64,000 bases of DNA, from contig NZ_JSEP01000009.1 of assembly GCF_001624695.1 (NCBI RefSeq), forward strand, positions 1 to 64,000, given 5' to 3'. This document shows positions 1-7,934 of the stretch, piece by piece (position 1 is the stretch's first letter; each line of letters opens with the position of its first letter). The notes under the pieces are model-generated. The model saw nothing but the letters and a program-made list of their open reading frames with translations. It had not been told where the DNA came from and searched no databases. The translations under genes and the position numbers were made by a program. This stretch comes from Labrenzia sp. OB1. GTDB lineage: Bacteria > Pseudomonadota > Alphaproteobacteria > Rhizobiales > Stappiaceae.

Positions 1-237
1 ATCTCGATGGACGGCAAGGGCGCTTGGCGGGACAATGTCTTCGTCGAGCGGCTTTGGCGGTCTATCAAATACGAGGAAGTCTACCTCCACGCTTACAAGA
101 CGGTGTCCGAGGCCCGCGCTGGCATCGGCCGCTATCTGACCTTTTACAATACCCGACGCCCTCACTCATCCCTTGACCGGCAGACGCCGGATCAGGCTTA
201 CTTCAAAGCGCTGGCGCCGATGATGGTGGCGGCATAA
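1..237 (+). CDS. IS3-family transposase (OrfB), C-terminal fragment cut by window edge
   Basis: The reading frame is open from base 1 and ends at TAA 235-237. The protein is the end of an IS3-family DDE transposase. It has the segment around the catalytic Glu (NVFVERLWRSIKYEEVYL) and the typical C-terminal block with YLTFYNTRRPHSSLDRQTPDQAY. The N-terminal part, including the two Asp residues of the DDE triad, lies outside the window. The gene is the outer end of the element that interrupts nagA immediately downstream. Whether the full transposase is intact cannot be judged here. The family call is safe from the motif; the subgroup is not resolved. Confidence 0.92.
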   Translation: MSMDGKGAWRDNVFVERLWRSIKYEEVYLHAYKTVSEARAGIGRYLTFYNTRRPHSSLDRQTPDQAYFKALAPMMVAA

Positions 238-298
238 TTGAGGCGGAAATCCACTTAGCAAAACGCCCGAAACTGTTCAGACAAACCGAACCACCTCT
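1..298 (+). mobile_element. Right end of an IS3-family insertion sequence inserted in nagA
   Basis: The element runs in from the left edge. About 60 bp of non-coding end sequence follow the transposase stop. The junction is placed near 295-300 because the nagA reading frame (minus strand) is recognisable down to GGTAHIM and then turns into sequence without family resemblance (bases around 270-297, containing gttcagacaaaccgaacc). The terminal inverted repeat and the target duplication cannot be confirmed because the left end is not in the window. Confidence 0.75.
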
Positions 299-607
299 CA
301 TGATATGTGCCGTCCCACCTTTGCGCGCACCTTCAGCAATGCGTGACAGTGCATCAACAGTGGGTTCAAAATTGAATTGGGTGTCGTTTGCGCCATTGAT
401 CTGAAGATCGATGAGGCCGGGTGTGGCCACGTCGGCGATTGTCGCTCCCAGCTCCGTCGCCATGGCCTGCGTAGCCTCGCTGACGTGCACAATACGGCCC
501 TGTACGATCCCGATCAGCTGGTTATGACGAGGTTCGGGTGATTGCCCGTCAAAAAGTGTGCGGGCGAACACAGAGTGTTCGAAACTGGCGGGATCAATTG
601 CAGACAC
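298..607 (-). pseudogene. nagA: N-acetylglucosamine-6-phosphate deacetylase, 3' end removed by IS
   Basis: NagA removes acetate from GlcNAc-6-phosphate, giving glucosamine-6-phosphate for NagB. Only the first roughly 103 codons remain of a family usually 370-390 residues long. The retained part holds the typical N-terminal beta-sandwich strands (IGIVQGRIVHV), the motif TPGLIDLQINGA, and ARKGGTAHIM, after which the frame enters the IS end. The start is a GTG at 607, with an AGGGGG ribosome site 6 bases upstream, inside the 3' end of nagB (14-base overlap, so translation is probably coupled). All metal-binding His and catalytic Asp residues that come later in the family are missing, so the product should be inactive. 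The rest of the gene may lie beyond the IS. Confidence 0.85.
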
Positions 608-1376
608 TTTCCGCCCCCTTGGGATGGACGTGCTGATAATATTCCGTATATGCGAGCTCGGCTGCCGCATCCTTGTCCAGAACGATTGTCGCCTTTGGAT
701 GCAGTTGCAGTGCGCTCGCGGGACAAGCGGCGGAAATCGGACCTTCAACCATCGCGGCGACGGCCCGGGCCTTGGTGACGCCGGTCGCCAGCAACAGGCA
801 ACTGCGGGTGGCCAGGATCGAACCAACGCCCATTGTCAGTGCATATTTCGGGATGTCCTCGGGGTTTTCGAAATAACGCGCGTTGGCGCGGCGCGTGTCC
901 TCGGTCAGGGTCTTTATCCGGGTCAGGGAATTCAAGCTCGATGTTGGTTCGTTGAACCCGATATGCCCATTCTGACCGATGCCGACCAACTGAAAATCGA
1001 TCCCGCCGCTAGCCGCGATCAGTGCCTCATACCGAGCCGCTTCGGCCACGCTGTCCGCGCAGTCTCCGCGTGGCAGGTGCGTGCGGGACGGATCAATGTC
1101 GATATGCCTGAACAATACCTCGCGCATATAGGCGTGATACGAGCAGGCGTGGTCCGGCGCTATCCCGATATATTCATCCAGGTTGAACGTAACCGCCTTG
1201 CCGAAAGACGCGCGGCCATCTTTGTGGAGTTCGACCAAACGCTGATAAAGCGGCAGCATCGTGCCGCCGGTAGCCAGCCCGAATACCGCGTCAGGCTTGG
1301 TGTCAAGCACCGCAACAAGCTGATCGGCCGCACTGACGACCGCCCGTTCGGCATCGTCGTAAATCAAAACCTTCAT
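594..1376 (-). CDS. nagB: Glucosamine-6-phosphate deaminase
   Basis: It converts glucosamine-6-phosphate to fructose-6-phosphate and ammonia in the cytoplasm, the last step of amino-sugar catabolism. The protein is 260 residues, normal for NagB. It shows the sugar-phosphate loop (GLATGGTMLPLY, about 33-44), the catalytic-Asp motif FNLDEYIG (about 64) and the active-site segment VGIGQNGHIGFNEP (about 130-143). It lies 31 bases after the ABC ATPase gene and overlaps the truncated nagA, so it is a late gene of the minus-strand operon that starts at gntR. With nagA broken, its substrate would have to come from another deacetylase or from glucosamine. Confidence 0.95.
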   Translation of the reverse strand: MKVLIYDDAERAVVSAADQLVAVLDTKPDAVFGLATGGTMLPLYQRLVELHKDGRASFGKAVTFNLDEYIGIAPDHACSYHAYMREVLFRHIDIDPSRTHLPRGDCADSVAEAARYEALIAASGGIDFQLVGIGQNGHIGFNEPTSSLNSLTRIKTLTEDTRRANARYFENPEDIPKYALTMGVGSILATRSCLLLATGVTKARAVAAMVEGPISAACPASALQLHPKATIVLDKDAAAELAYTEYYQHVHPKGAESVCN

Positions 1377-1407
1377 GCCACTTCCCTTTTCTTCAAAGCG
1401 GTCACGC

Positions 1408-2481
1408 TTACGCCTGCGGCGACGGGGTCACGCGGTTTCCAGATACGTCGAAAAAATGCAAAGCATCGGCCGGAAAATCGAGGCCAACGCGGGCGCCCTC
1501 AACCAATGCGCCGGCGCTCGGAGCCAGCACCGATATGTCGCCTATGGGCCCTGCATCCACAATGATGCTGAGCACTGAACCATGGTATTCGCAGAGTTTT
1601 ATCGTTCCCTTGATCGCGGCATCGCCTGCCTCCGTGATGGAGATCTGTTCGGGGCGCATGCCCACGGTGCTGATCTTTTCTGAACTGCGTTGCCCGATGT
1701 CCAATCGCTGGTTGCCAGGTAGCATGATGCCAGCCTCGCCGCCGCTTGCCGCGTCAATCAGGTTCATTCTGGGGCTGCCGAGAAACTGGGCGACGAATAC
1801 GTTCCCGGGGTGTTCGTAAAGTTCTCGGGGACTCCCGACCTGCATGATTTCTCCCTTGTTCAGAACGACGATGCGGTCCGCCAGGGTCATCGCTTCCACT
1901 TGATCATGGGTGACATAGATCATCGTCGCGGCCAGGGACTTGTGAAGAGACGCGATTTCGATGCGTGTTTCCCCGCGCAAGGCGGCATCCAGATTGGACA
2001 GGGGTTCGTCGAACAGAAAGGCCTTGGGTTCGCGCACAATTGCTCGGCCGATCGCAACGCGTTGACGTTGGCCACCTGAAAGCGCGGATGGTTTGCGGTC
2101 CAGATAGTCCTCAAGCTTCAGTGTGCGCGCGGCCTCGGCGACCTTGCGCTCAATGACCTGTTTGGGTTGTTTTGCGGTTTCCAGTGCGAAGGCAATGTTC
2201 TGGCGCACCGTAAGATGCGGATAAAGCGCGTAGCTTTGGAAAACCATCGAAAGCTGGCGATCAAAAGGCTCCAGCTTGGTGACGTTTTCATCGTCTATCA
2301 GAATCTGGCCTGAAGTCACATCTTCAAGCCCGGCTATCATCCGCAGCAGCGTCGATTTTCCGCAACCCGACGGGCCGACAAAAACGCAGAATTCGCCATC
2401 TTCGACCGTCAGGGAAACGGATTTGATAACCTCCAGTCCCTTGAAGGATTTGCAGATGTTTCGGAGCGAGATTCTTGCCAT
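1408..2481 (-). CDS. Sugar ABC transporter ATP-binding protein (MalK/UgpC type)
   Basis: This is the energising ATPase of the amino-sugar importer encoded just upstream, acting at the inner face of the membrane. The 357-residue protein has Walker A GPSGCGKST (about 37-45), the Q-loop, the signature LSGGQRQRVAIGRAI (about 134-148), Walker B AFLFDEPLSNLD and the H-loop YVTHD. A C-terminal TOBE-like regulatory domain of about 120 residues is typical of the CUT1 family. It follows the second permease gene by 3 bases and is followed by nagB. The substrate is inferred from the operon (GlcNAc, ManNAc or an oligomer) and cannot be read from the ATPase itself. Confidence 0.95.
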   Translation of the reverse strand: MARISLRNICKSFKGLEVIKSVSLTVEDGEFCVFVGPSGCGKSTLLRMIAGLEDVTSGQILIDDENVTKLEPFDRQLSMVFQSYALYPHLTVRQNIAFALETAKQPKQVIERKVAEAARTLKLEDYLDRKPSALSGGQRQRVAIGRAIVREPKAFLFDEPLSNLDAALRGETRIEIASLHKSLAATMIYVTHDQVEAMTLADRIVVLNKGEIMQVGSPRELYEHPGNVFVAQFLGSPRMNLIDAASGGEAGIMLPGNQRLDIGQRSSEKISTVGMRPEQISITEAGDAAIKGTIKLCEYHGSVLSIIVDAGPIGDISVLAPSAGALVEGARVGLDFPADALHFFDVSGNRVTPSPQA

Positions 2482-2484
2482 TTC

Positions 2485-3312
2485 TTATCCTTTGACTGCA
2501 CCGGAGACCATGGAACCAGTGATTTTGCGATACATGATCAGGCCGAGCAGCAGCGGAGGCAGCGCCGCTACAATCATTACGGCAGCGGCCACACCCCATT
2601 GGACGCCACCGCCTGAAGTCGCAAAGAAGAACGATGCGCCGACAGTCATCGGCACTGCTTTCTGAGTGGTCAGTATCAGCCCGAAAAGGAATTCGTTCCA
2701 CGCGGTGATGAAGCCGAAAACAAACGTCGTGATGAAGGCGGGGCGACACAGGGGCAACACGATCCGGAGAATGAGACGCGGCAGCCGCGCACCGTCCATT
2801 CGTGCCGCTTCTTCAAGCTCAATGGGGATCTCCGCGACCGCGTTGACCAGCAGCATGAGCGTCAAAGGCAGGTTCACAACGGCAAGAACCAGTCCAAGCC
2901 CAAGCCGGGTGTCCAGCAGGTTCACAACGGAAAACATCAAATAGAGCGGCACCGCGAAAATGATGAGCGGCAGGGCACGCAAGTTCACAATGAGCGGGAA
3001 CAGAATGTTCCGGCCATATCCCCTGCGTACCATCGCCCAGGCGATCGGGAAGGCAACGACGATCGGCAGCAACGATCCGATCGATGCCGACAGCAGAGAG
3101 TTCAACAGATAATGATAGATGTTCAAACGGTCGCTTACGGTCAGAACGGTCACGAAATTCTCAATGGTGGGGTTCTGCACCACCAGCGACGGGTTGCGGG
3201 CAATTTCGGCCGGTGCCTTCAGGGCGGTTATGAATGTCGCGATGACCGGGAAATTCAAGACAAGAGCTGCGGTCACGAAGACAAGCCACCTGAGGATGAG
3301 GTGCAGTTTCAT
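2485..3312 (-). CDS. Sugar ABC transporter permease (MalG type)
   Basis: This is an inner-membrane subunit of a CUT1-family sugar importer. The 275-residue protein has about six hydrophobic segments and the ATPase-contacting EAA loop EEAARMDGARLPRLILRIVLPL near residue 165-186. It overlaps the preceding permease gene by 4 bases (ATGA) and ends 3 bases before the ATPase gene, so the three are co-translated. Length and motif position match MalG-like permeases. Specificity is inferred from the neighbouring nan/nag genes. Confidence 0.93.
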   Translation of the reverse strand: MKLHLILRWLVFVTAALVLNFPVIATFITALKAPAEIARNPSLVVQNPTIENFVTVLTVSDRLNIYHYLLNSLLSASIGSLLPIVVAFPIAWAMVRRGYGRNILFPLIVNLRALPLIIFAVPLYLMFSVVNLLDTRLGLGLVLAVVNLPLTLMLLVNAVAEIPIELEEAARMDGARLPRLILRIVLPLCRPAFITTFVFGFITAWNEFLFGLILTTQKAVPMTVGASFFFATSGGGVQWGVAAAVMIVAALPPLLLGLIMYRKITGSMVSGAVKG

Positions 3313-4172
3313 CGTCTCCTCCTCATCAGGCTCTGACCCAGGGCAAGTATCGCGAATGCCACGACGAACAAAAGGATCGCGGCCGCCATCGCCTTGCCGA
3401 TTTCGCCCCGCCTCAGAAATGTCTCGTAGATGTAGATGGACATCGATGTCGTCGATCCTCCGGGACCGGCGCCCACCAGTGTGTAGATGTTGTCGAACAC
3501 CCGGAATCCGTCGATAAACCGGATGAAACCCGCGACAAAAAGCGTCGGCATCATTTGCGGGAGCTCGATCTTCCAGAACATGCGCCAGGGACGGGTGCCA
3601 TCAACCGACGCGGCTTCGCGGATGTCTTGCGGGATCGCTTGATAGGCCGTCAGAAAAAGCAGAAAAGCAAAGGGTGTCCATTGCAGGGTTTCGGCAACAA
3701 CAATTGTTTTAAAGACCATCCCGGTGCTCAGGAATGACGGCGACCATCCAAGCCATTCATAAAAATAATAGGGAACCGGGCCTGCAAATTCATGCAGAAC
3801 AAGCCGATACATCAGCCCGATCATCGCAGGTGCGACGATCATGGGAATGATGAGCACGGCCACCATCCAGCCGTTCTCTCTAATGAGAGGGGCCAGGTAG
3901 ACCGCAAGAAAAAGACCGAGCACGCATTCAAGCAGCGCCGTGATGAGGCCAAAACGCAGCGAAAACCAGGCAGCGTCCCAAAAGGCGGAATCCTGGAGAA
4001 CAAGCTGGAAATTCGCAAACCCTATGAGCTTTGGGGACATCAGGGACTGGAAGCTGGCTTCCGAAAAACCGTAGACGATGCTCAGGACAACAGGAAACCC
4101 CAGCAGCGCCAGCAGGAACAAGACCATCGGACTGGCAAGAATTGCATTTTCCTGGCTAGGCAGAAGGCGCAT
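3309..4172 (-). CDS. Sugar ABC transporter permease (MalF type)
   Basis: This is the first permease subunit of the same CUT1 importer. It has 287 residues, a hydrophobic N-terminus (MVLFLLALLGFPVVLSIVYG) and about six membrane segments. The EAA loop REAASVDGTRPWRMFWKIELP lies around residues 190-210. The gene is 52 bases downstream of the binding-protein gene and overlaps the next permease by 4 bases. The usual CUT1 order (binding protein, F-type, G-type, ATPase) is kept. Confidence 0.93.
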   Translation of the reverse strand: MRLLPSQENAILASPMVLFLLALLGFPVVLSIVYGFSEASFQSLMSPKLIGFANFQLVLQDSAFWDAAWFSLRFGLITALLECVLGLFLAVYLAPLIRENGWMVAVLIIPMIVAPAMIGLMYRLVLHEFAGPVPYYFYEWLGWSPSFLSTGMVFKTIVVAETLQWTPFAFLLFLTAYQAIPQDIREAASVDGTRPWRMFWKIELPQMMPTLFVAGFIRFIDGFRVFDNIYTLVGAGPGGSTTSMSIYIYETFLRRGEIGKAMAAAILLFVVAFAILALGQSLMRRRR

Positions 4173-4224
4173 GGTGATCTCCTTGAATTCGGGCCGGCCG
4201 GGGATGCCGGCCAGCCCGGTTTTC

Positions 4225-5526
4225 TTATTTCAAGAGCTCGGTCATGGACGCGGAGATGTTGCTCATCGCCTCGTCAAGACTTTGTGTGCCTGCCCAGTAG
4301 CCGGTAAACTCCTTGGCCTGCGCTTCATAGACCGAAAGCGCATTTTCGGATGTGCCGCCGTTCATGACAAAGCCGTAGTTTGAGGCATAGTCCCCCACCT
4401 GCACGAGGTCCGGTCGCTCCTCCGCCAGTTTTCCCGCAGTGGCGGGCGTCAGGCCGGGAGCTCCGTCGGCGCGCGCGTAGGCAAGGGCCGCCTCTTCCGT
4501 GGAAAGCCATTGAAGAAACGCCCTGGCGCCCTCCTTGTTTTCGGCTGCCGCGTTCAGACCCAGGCCCAGACCGTGAATGTGAGTAAACCGTCCATCCGGT
4601 CCCGTTGGGGGTGCCTGGGTGACGGTCTCCGGTTGAGCGCCGACCAGATCGCTGGCCGCGGCATTCCACTGTACCATCGCCGCAACCTGTCCGGCGGAGT
4701 AAGCCGCATTGGCCTCGGCATATTCATATGATGTCGAATCCGGCGGAGTTGCGCCTGCATCGTACAACATCTTCGCCAACTCAAGCGTGTTCCGATAAGC
4801 CTCGGAATCCACAGTGATGTTGCCGTCGTTGTCCATCCAGTTCGCGCCGTAGCTGCGCGGCAGCGAATGGAAGACCATCATGTTGAAGAGCAGGTTCTTC
4901 ATCTGAATGACGGTGCCGTAGCGGGTCGGGCTGTCAGGGTTGACCGACTGGCTGAAATAGAGCGCGTTGGCTGCGAAATCCCGCCAGGTCCACTCTTCCG
5001 GGTTTTTCGGTGCCAACCGCTCGCCAAGGTATTTTTCAGAGATATCGCCATAGAGCGTCCTGGCAGCATCATCCGCCATCAAAGCGTCTATCAGGTCCTT
5101 GCGGAAGTAGAGGAAATGAAGCGAAAGGTCCGTCGGCACGCCATATTGTGCGCCGTCAAACTGCATGGTCGAGAGAACAGTGTCGCCAAAGACCGACCCG
5201 GCCTCATCCGACAATGTGATTGGCTCCAGAAAGGGGGCGTAGCGCCCGATCGAGTAAGTGGCGATTAGGTTGGCGTCGAAGGCCGTGCTGCCAGCCGCCA
5301 AATCGACCTGGAGCTTGTCGAAAAAGCCATCCCGCGAGGTGAACAAGAGCTCGACCTTGTCCTCGTCCGCAAGGTCAGCCTTGGCGTTGTAGATTTCAGT
5401 GACAGCACGAAGGGCTGTTTCTTCCGGGCCGCCGGGCCATCCGAGGACCGTCACCTCCGCATTTGCTGTGCCTGTAAGCAGCACTGCAAGTGCGGTCGAG
5501 CACAAGAATTTGCGCGATAGCATCAT
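4225..5526 (-). CDS. Extracellular sugar-binding protein of the ABC importer
   Basis: This is a periplasmic solute-binding protein (family 1) that would capture an amino sugar or its oligomer and deliver it to the two permeases downstream. The start at 5526 (ATG ATG) is chosen because it gives a clean signal peptide, MMLSRKFLCSTALAVLLTGTANA, with cleavage near residue 23-24. It also has AAGGGAG 8 bases upstream. A longer in-frame extension to 5733 lies inside the kinase gene and has no signal-peptide character. The mature part has the family's alternating fold and a C-terminal ARAFLQWLSTEEA segment. The start overlaps the stop of the ROK kinase (ATGATGA), indicating translational coupling. 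Confidence 0.93.
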   Translation of the reverse strand: MMLSRKFLCSTALAVLLTGTANAEVTVLGWPGGPEETALRAVTEIYNAKADLADEDKVELLFTSRDGFFDKLQVDLAAGSTAFDANLIATYSIGRYAPFLEPITLSDEAGSVFGDTVLSTMQFDGAQYGVPTDLSLHFLYFRKDLIDALMADDAARTLYGDISEKYLGERLAPKNPEEWTWRDFAANALYFSQSVNPDSPTRYGTVIQMKNLLFNMMVFHSLPRSYGANWMDNDGNITVDSEAYRNTLELAKMLYDAGATPPDSTSYEYAEANAAYSAGQVAAMVQWNAAASDLVGAQPETVTQAPPTGPDGRFTHIHGLGLGLNAAAENKEGARAFLQWLSTEEAALAYARADGAPGLTPATAGKLAEERPDLVQVGDYASNYGFVMNGGTSENALSVYEAQAKEFTGYWAGTQSLDEAMSNISASMTELLK

Positions 5527-6377
5527 TTGTTTGTTCTCCCTTGGGGTGCGAGTGCGGCAATTCCCAAGACGCCTGCGTTCGCCCCCAACGCCGCACGGGC
5601 AAGGGTCGATGAAACACGGGCAGGCAGTGTCTTGAGTTTGGTTTGCACCCTTGGGAGATACCCAGGAGCCAAACCCATGCCCCCGCCGACTACAATAACG
5701 GCAGGGTCGAAAGTCAGCTGCAGGTTGTGGCACAATCTGGCGATGTGGCTTGCCGATTCATTGATCAGTTCGTCTGCCCAGGCTTCGCCTCTTGCTGCAG
5801 CGGCAAAAACCTCGGGCGCTTGCCCGGAATGACCGCGCCGGCCTGCCTCCGCTGCAATCCAGCTACCCGATGCAGTGTCCTCCAGCAGCGTTTCACTGTC
5901 GGACAGCAAAAGACCGAAATGGCCACCAATGCCCGACCGGCCCTGCAGCAGCGTGCCGTTGACGACAGCGCCACCACCAATTCCCGTCGAGATGGTCAGA
6001 AAGACAGTGTCTTCGCGGTTGCCCGCGCCGAAACAGTATTCGCCCCAGGCCGCCGCCTGGGCATCGTTGCATAGGGTGGCCGGGACCTGGAAGATCGAGG
6101 TGACCTGCTGCGCCAGCGGGTACCTGTCCGGAACATTGAGCGTTCTTGGGTTCATCGCGGACCAGAAGCCGTCATGGACCGCGCCGGTGACCGTCACTCC
6201 GCAGTGCTCATAGCTCCCGCTCCACCCGCCGGCCAACTCGGCGGCTTGCGCGAGCCAGTCATCAGGCCCGTCCGCGCGCGAAGTCGCCACAGTTTCAGAT
6301 GCCAACACCTCTTTCCCCTGGACGAGCGCCGTGAGAATCTTGGTGCCGCCGATATCGATGGCCAGCGTCGGAGACAT
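5523..6377 (-). CDS. ROK-family sugar kinase, probable N-acetylmannosamine/GlcNAc kinase
   Basis: The predicted role is phosphorylation of ManNAc (or GlcNAc) with ATP, giving the substrate of the adjacent NanE. The 284-residue protein starts with the ROK phosphate loop LAIDIGGTKILTALV and has TGIGGGAVVNGTLLQGRSGIGGHFG around 135-160. The usual ROK zinc motif (CxCGxxGCxE) after the GH is absent: the region reads LLLSDSETLLEDTASG, so this is a zinc-less variant. Its ATG overlaps the stop of nanE (sharing base 6377). Because NanE lies next to it, NanK activity is the most economical reading, but GlcNAc kinase is possible. Confidence 0.85.
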   Translation of the reverse strand: MSPTLAIDIGGTKILTALVQGKEVLASETVATSRADGPDDWLAQAAELAGGWSGSYEHCGVTVTGAVHDGFWSAMNPRTLNVPDRYPLAQQVTSIFQVPATLCNDAQAAAWGEYCFGAGNREDTVFLTISTGIGGGAVVNGTLLQGRSGIGGHFGLLLSDSETLLEDTASGSWIAAEAGRRGHSGQAPEVFAAAARGEAWADELINESASHIARLCHNLQLTFDPAVIVVGGGMGLAPGYLPRVQTKLKTLPARVSSTLARAALGANAGVLGIAALAPQGRTNK

Positions 6378-7063
6378 CAGCGATCACCGGTTTTCGTGCG
6401 GCCGGTCAGCGCATCCGCGAACCAGGAAGTGATATGTTCCGGCCGTGAAATCGCCGATCCGACGACGACTGCATCTGCACCGTTTTTTTGGGCCCGAACA
6501 GCGTCTACGGGTCGCTGATAGCGGCCTTCCGCAACAGTGAACCGTCCGCATCCGGAAAGGGCGGTGACGAGTTCCAGATCCGGGCCATCGGGAATGGGCC
6601 CGCCGAGATAGCCGGACATTGTCGATCCGAGCAGTTCGCAGCCAAGATCGGCCGCCCGTCTGCCGTCCTCGACACTGGAGCAATCGGCCATTGCCAACAC
6701 GCCAGCAGACTTGATTGCCGCGATCAGCCTGGAAATGGGTTCGGGCCGAACCCTGTCGGTCGCATCAAAGGCGACGATGTCCGCGCCGGCCTCGATGAGC
6801 GCTCTTGCCTGTGTAGGAAAAGGGGTAATTCGAACCGGACTGTCTGTCAGGTCCTCCTTTATCAATCCGATAACCGGTACTTTGGTAACCGCGCGGACGG
6901 CCTTTAGGTTCTCGACACCTTCAATACGCAAACCGCACGCTCCACCGTCCAGCGCGGCCAGAGCGAATGCCGCCGTTATTTCGGGGCGATCGAGGGGGCC
7001 ACCGATGACAGGCTGGCAAGAGACGATCAGTCCGCTACTTAACTGCTCCAGAATTGACGGCAC
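6377..7063 (-). CDS. nanE: N-acylglucosamine-6-phosphate 2-epimerase
   Basis: It interconverts ManNAc-6-phosphate and GlcNAc-6-phosphate, linking ManNAc (from sialic acid) to the NagA/NagB route. The protein is 228 residues, a normal length. It carries the NanE signatures LIVSCQPVIGGPLDRPE near the start, the catalytic-Lys region GLIKED (about 68-73), ADIVAFDAT, MADCSSVEDG and the C-terminal VVVGSAISRPEHIT of this TIM-barrel family. It is the first enzyme gene after the regulator. No sialate lyase (NanA) is visible in the window, so free ManNAc or an upstream sialate enzyme elsewhere is implied. Confidence 0.93.
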   Translation of the reverse strand: MPSILEQLSSGLIVSCQPVIGGPLDRPEITAAFALAALDGGACGLRIEGVENLKAVRAVTKVPVIGLIKEDLTDSPVRITPFPTQARALIEAGADIVAFDATDRVRPEPISRLIAAIKSAGVLAMADCSSVEDGRRAADLGCELLGSTMSGYLGGPIPDGPDLELVTALSGCGRFTVAEGRYQRPVDAVRAQKNGADAVVVGSAISRPEHITSWFADALTGRTKTGDR

Positions 7064-7090
7064 GCTGATCTCCTCTTTTGATGAGAAGAT

Positions 7091-7142
7091 TTAATACCAG
7101 TGCAATACCAGGAAGCAATTTAATTGTAACTGGTATGTACCG
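7091..7142. promoter_or_regulatory. Probable GntR operator cluster before nanE
   Basis: Between gntR and nanE, and running into the last codons of gntR, is TGGTATGTACCG (7131-7142). It matches the palindrome TGGTA-N2-TACCA seen upstream of gntR at 11 of 12 symmetric positions. Two further ATACCAG half-sites lie at 7095-7101 and 7105-7111, 10 bases apart. HutC-subfamily GntR regulators of GlcNAc genes are known to bind short palindromes of this kind. Binding here is inference. Confidence 0.6.
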
Positions 7143-7899
7143 TACCCGGTGTCAGCAGCTCTGCGGAGAAGTCGTAGCGCTCTCCGTTGTAGCGGGTCTC
7201 CGTGAACTCAACGGGCCGGCCGTCGTCGAGAAAACAGCGCCGTTCGACAATCAGGAGGGGGGTGCCGGGCTCCGCTTCGAGAAGCTCCGCGTCCAGTTTC
7301 GTCATGATCCCCGCCCGGATTCTTTGAATTCCGCGCGCTGGGGCAGCGCCAGCAGAGGCAAGCGCCGCATATAAGGACAGCGAAACCATGTTGCCATCCG
7401 GCAGAAACACCTTTGGAACGGCGGCACGCTCGACCGCGATCGGCACGCCGTCCGCAAGGCGCACACGAATGAGGCGAACGATCGGTTCCGCAGGCGGCAC
7501 GCCCAACGCCATTGACTCTGTCGGTGTCGGGTTGACGGTATTGCGAGAGATCCATCGCTGACCGGGTTTCAATCCCCTTGCCTGCAATTCTTCTGAAAAT
7601 CCGGTCAGGACGGAGAGTGGCTTTTCAAGGCGCGGCGTTACCGACGTCCTCGCGCCTTGCCGCCTTTGCAGGAACCCGTCTGCCTGAAGTTCATCCAGTG
7701 CCCGGCGCACGGTCACCCTGCTCAGATCGAGTTTGTCGGACAGTTTCCTCTCGCTGGGAAGATGGGCCGAAGCAGACAGAATGCCTGATTTCAGCGCGTC
7801 GGAAAGCGCAGCTGAAAGCCTGCGATACAGAGGTTCGCTCTGGTTGGAGCTCTCCATATGTTTGATCAGATACAGATAAAGATCGGCGAAATCACGCAT
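7120..7899 (-). CDS. GntR-family regulator, HutC/NagR subfamily, of the amino-sugar operon
   Basis: This is a transcription factor of 259 residues, first gene of the minus-strand operon. The N-terminal winged helix covers roughly residues 20-90 (LPSERKLSDKLDLSRVTVRRALDELQADGFLQRRQGARTSV, split here only for description). It is followed by a UTRA effector domain from about 95 (LTGFSEELQARGLKPG, IVRLIRVRLADGVPIAVERA, LLIVERRCFLDDGRPVEFTETRYNG). UTRA domains of NagR-type regulators sense GlcNAc-6-P or GlcN-6-P; the operon content supports the same effector. Candidate operators lie just upstream (7923-7934) and just downstream (7131-7142), suggesting autoregulation and control of the enzyme genes. 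Confidence 0.92.
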   Translation of the reverse strand: MRDFADLYLYLIKHMESSNQSEPLYRRLSAALSDALKSGILSASAHLPSERKLSDKLDLSRVTVRRALDELQADGFLQRRQGARTSVTPRLEKPLSVLTGFSEELQARGLKPGQRWISRNTVNPTPTESMALGVPPAEPIVRLIRVRLADGVPIAVERAAVPKVFLPDGNMVSLSLYAALASAGAAPARGIQRIRAGIMTKLDAELLEAEPGTPLLIVERRCFLDDGRPVEFTETRYNGERYDFSAELLTPGTVHTSYN

Positions 7900-7922
7900 A
7901 ACTGGTCCTAATCATGACAATC

Positions 7923-7934
7923 TGGTAGTTACCA
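7923..7934. promoter_or_regulatory. Palindromic operator upstream of gntR
   Basis: TGGTAGTTACCA is a perfect inverted repeat (TGGTA-N2-TACCA) 24 bases before the gntR start codon. A further half-site ACTGGT sits at the start codon (7901-7906). The same motif recurs before nanE, which is the main support for its being the GntR operator. Confidence 0.65.

Noticed and set aside
640-656. Operator-like ATTCC-GTATATG match
   Set aside because: It lies inside nagB, lacks the second pentamer and is far from the island.
558-1565. 335-codon plus-strand ORF
   Set aside because: It is antisense to nagB and the ABC ATPase gene and has no family resemblance; high GC creates long shadow frames.
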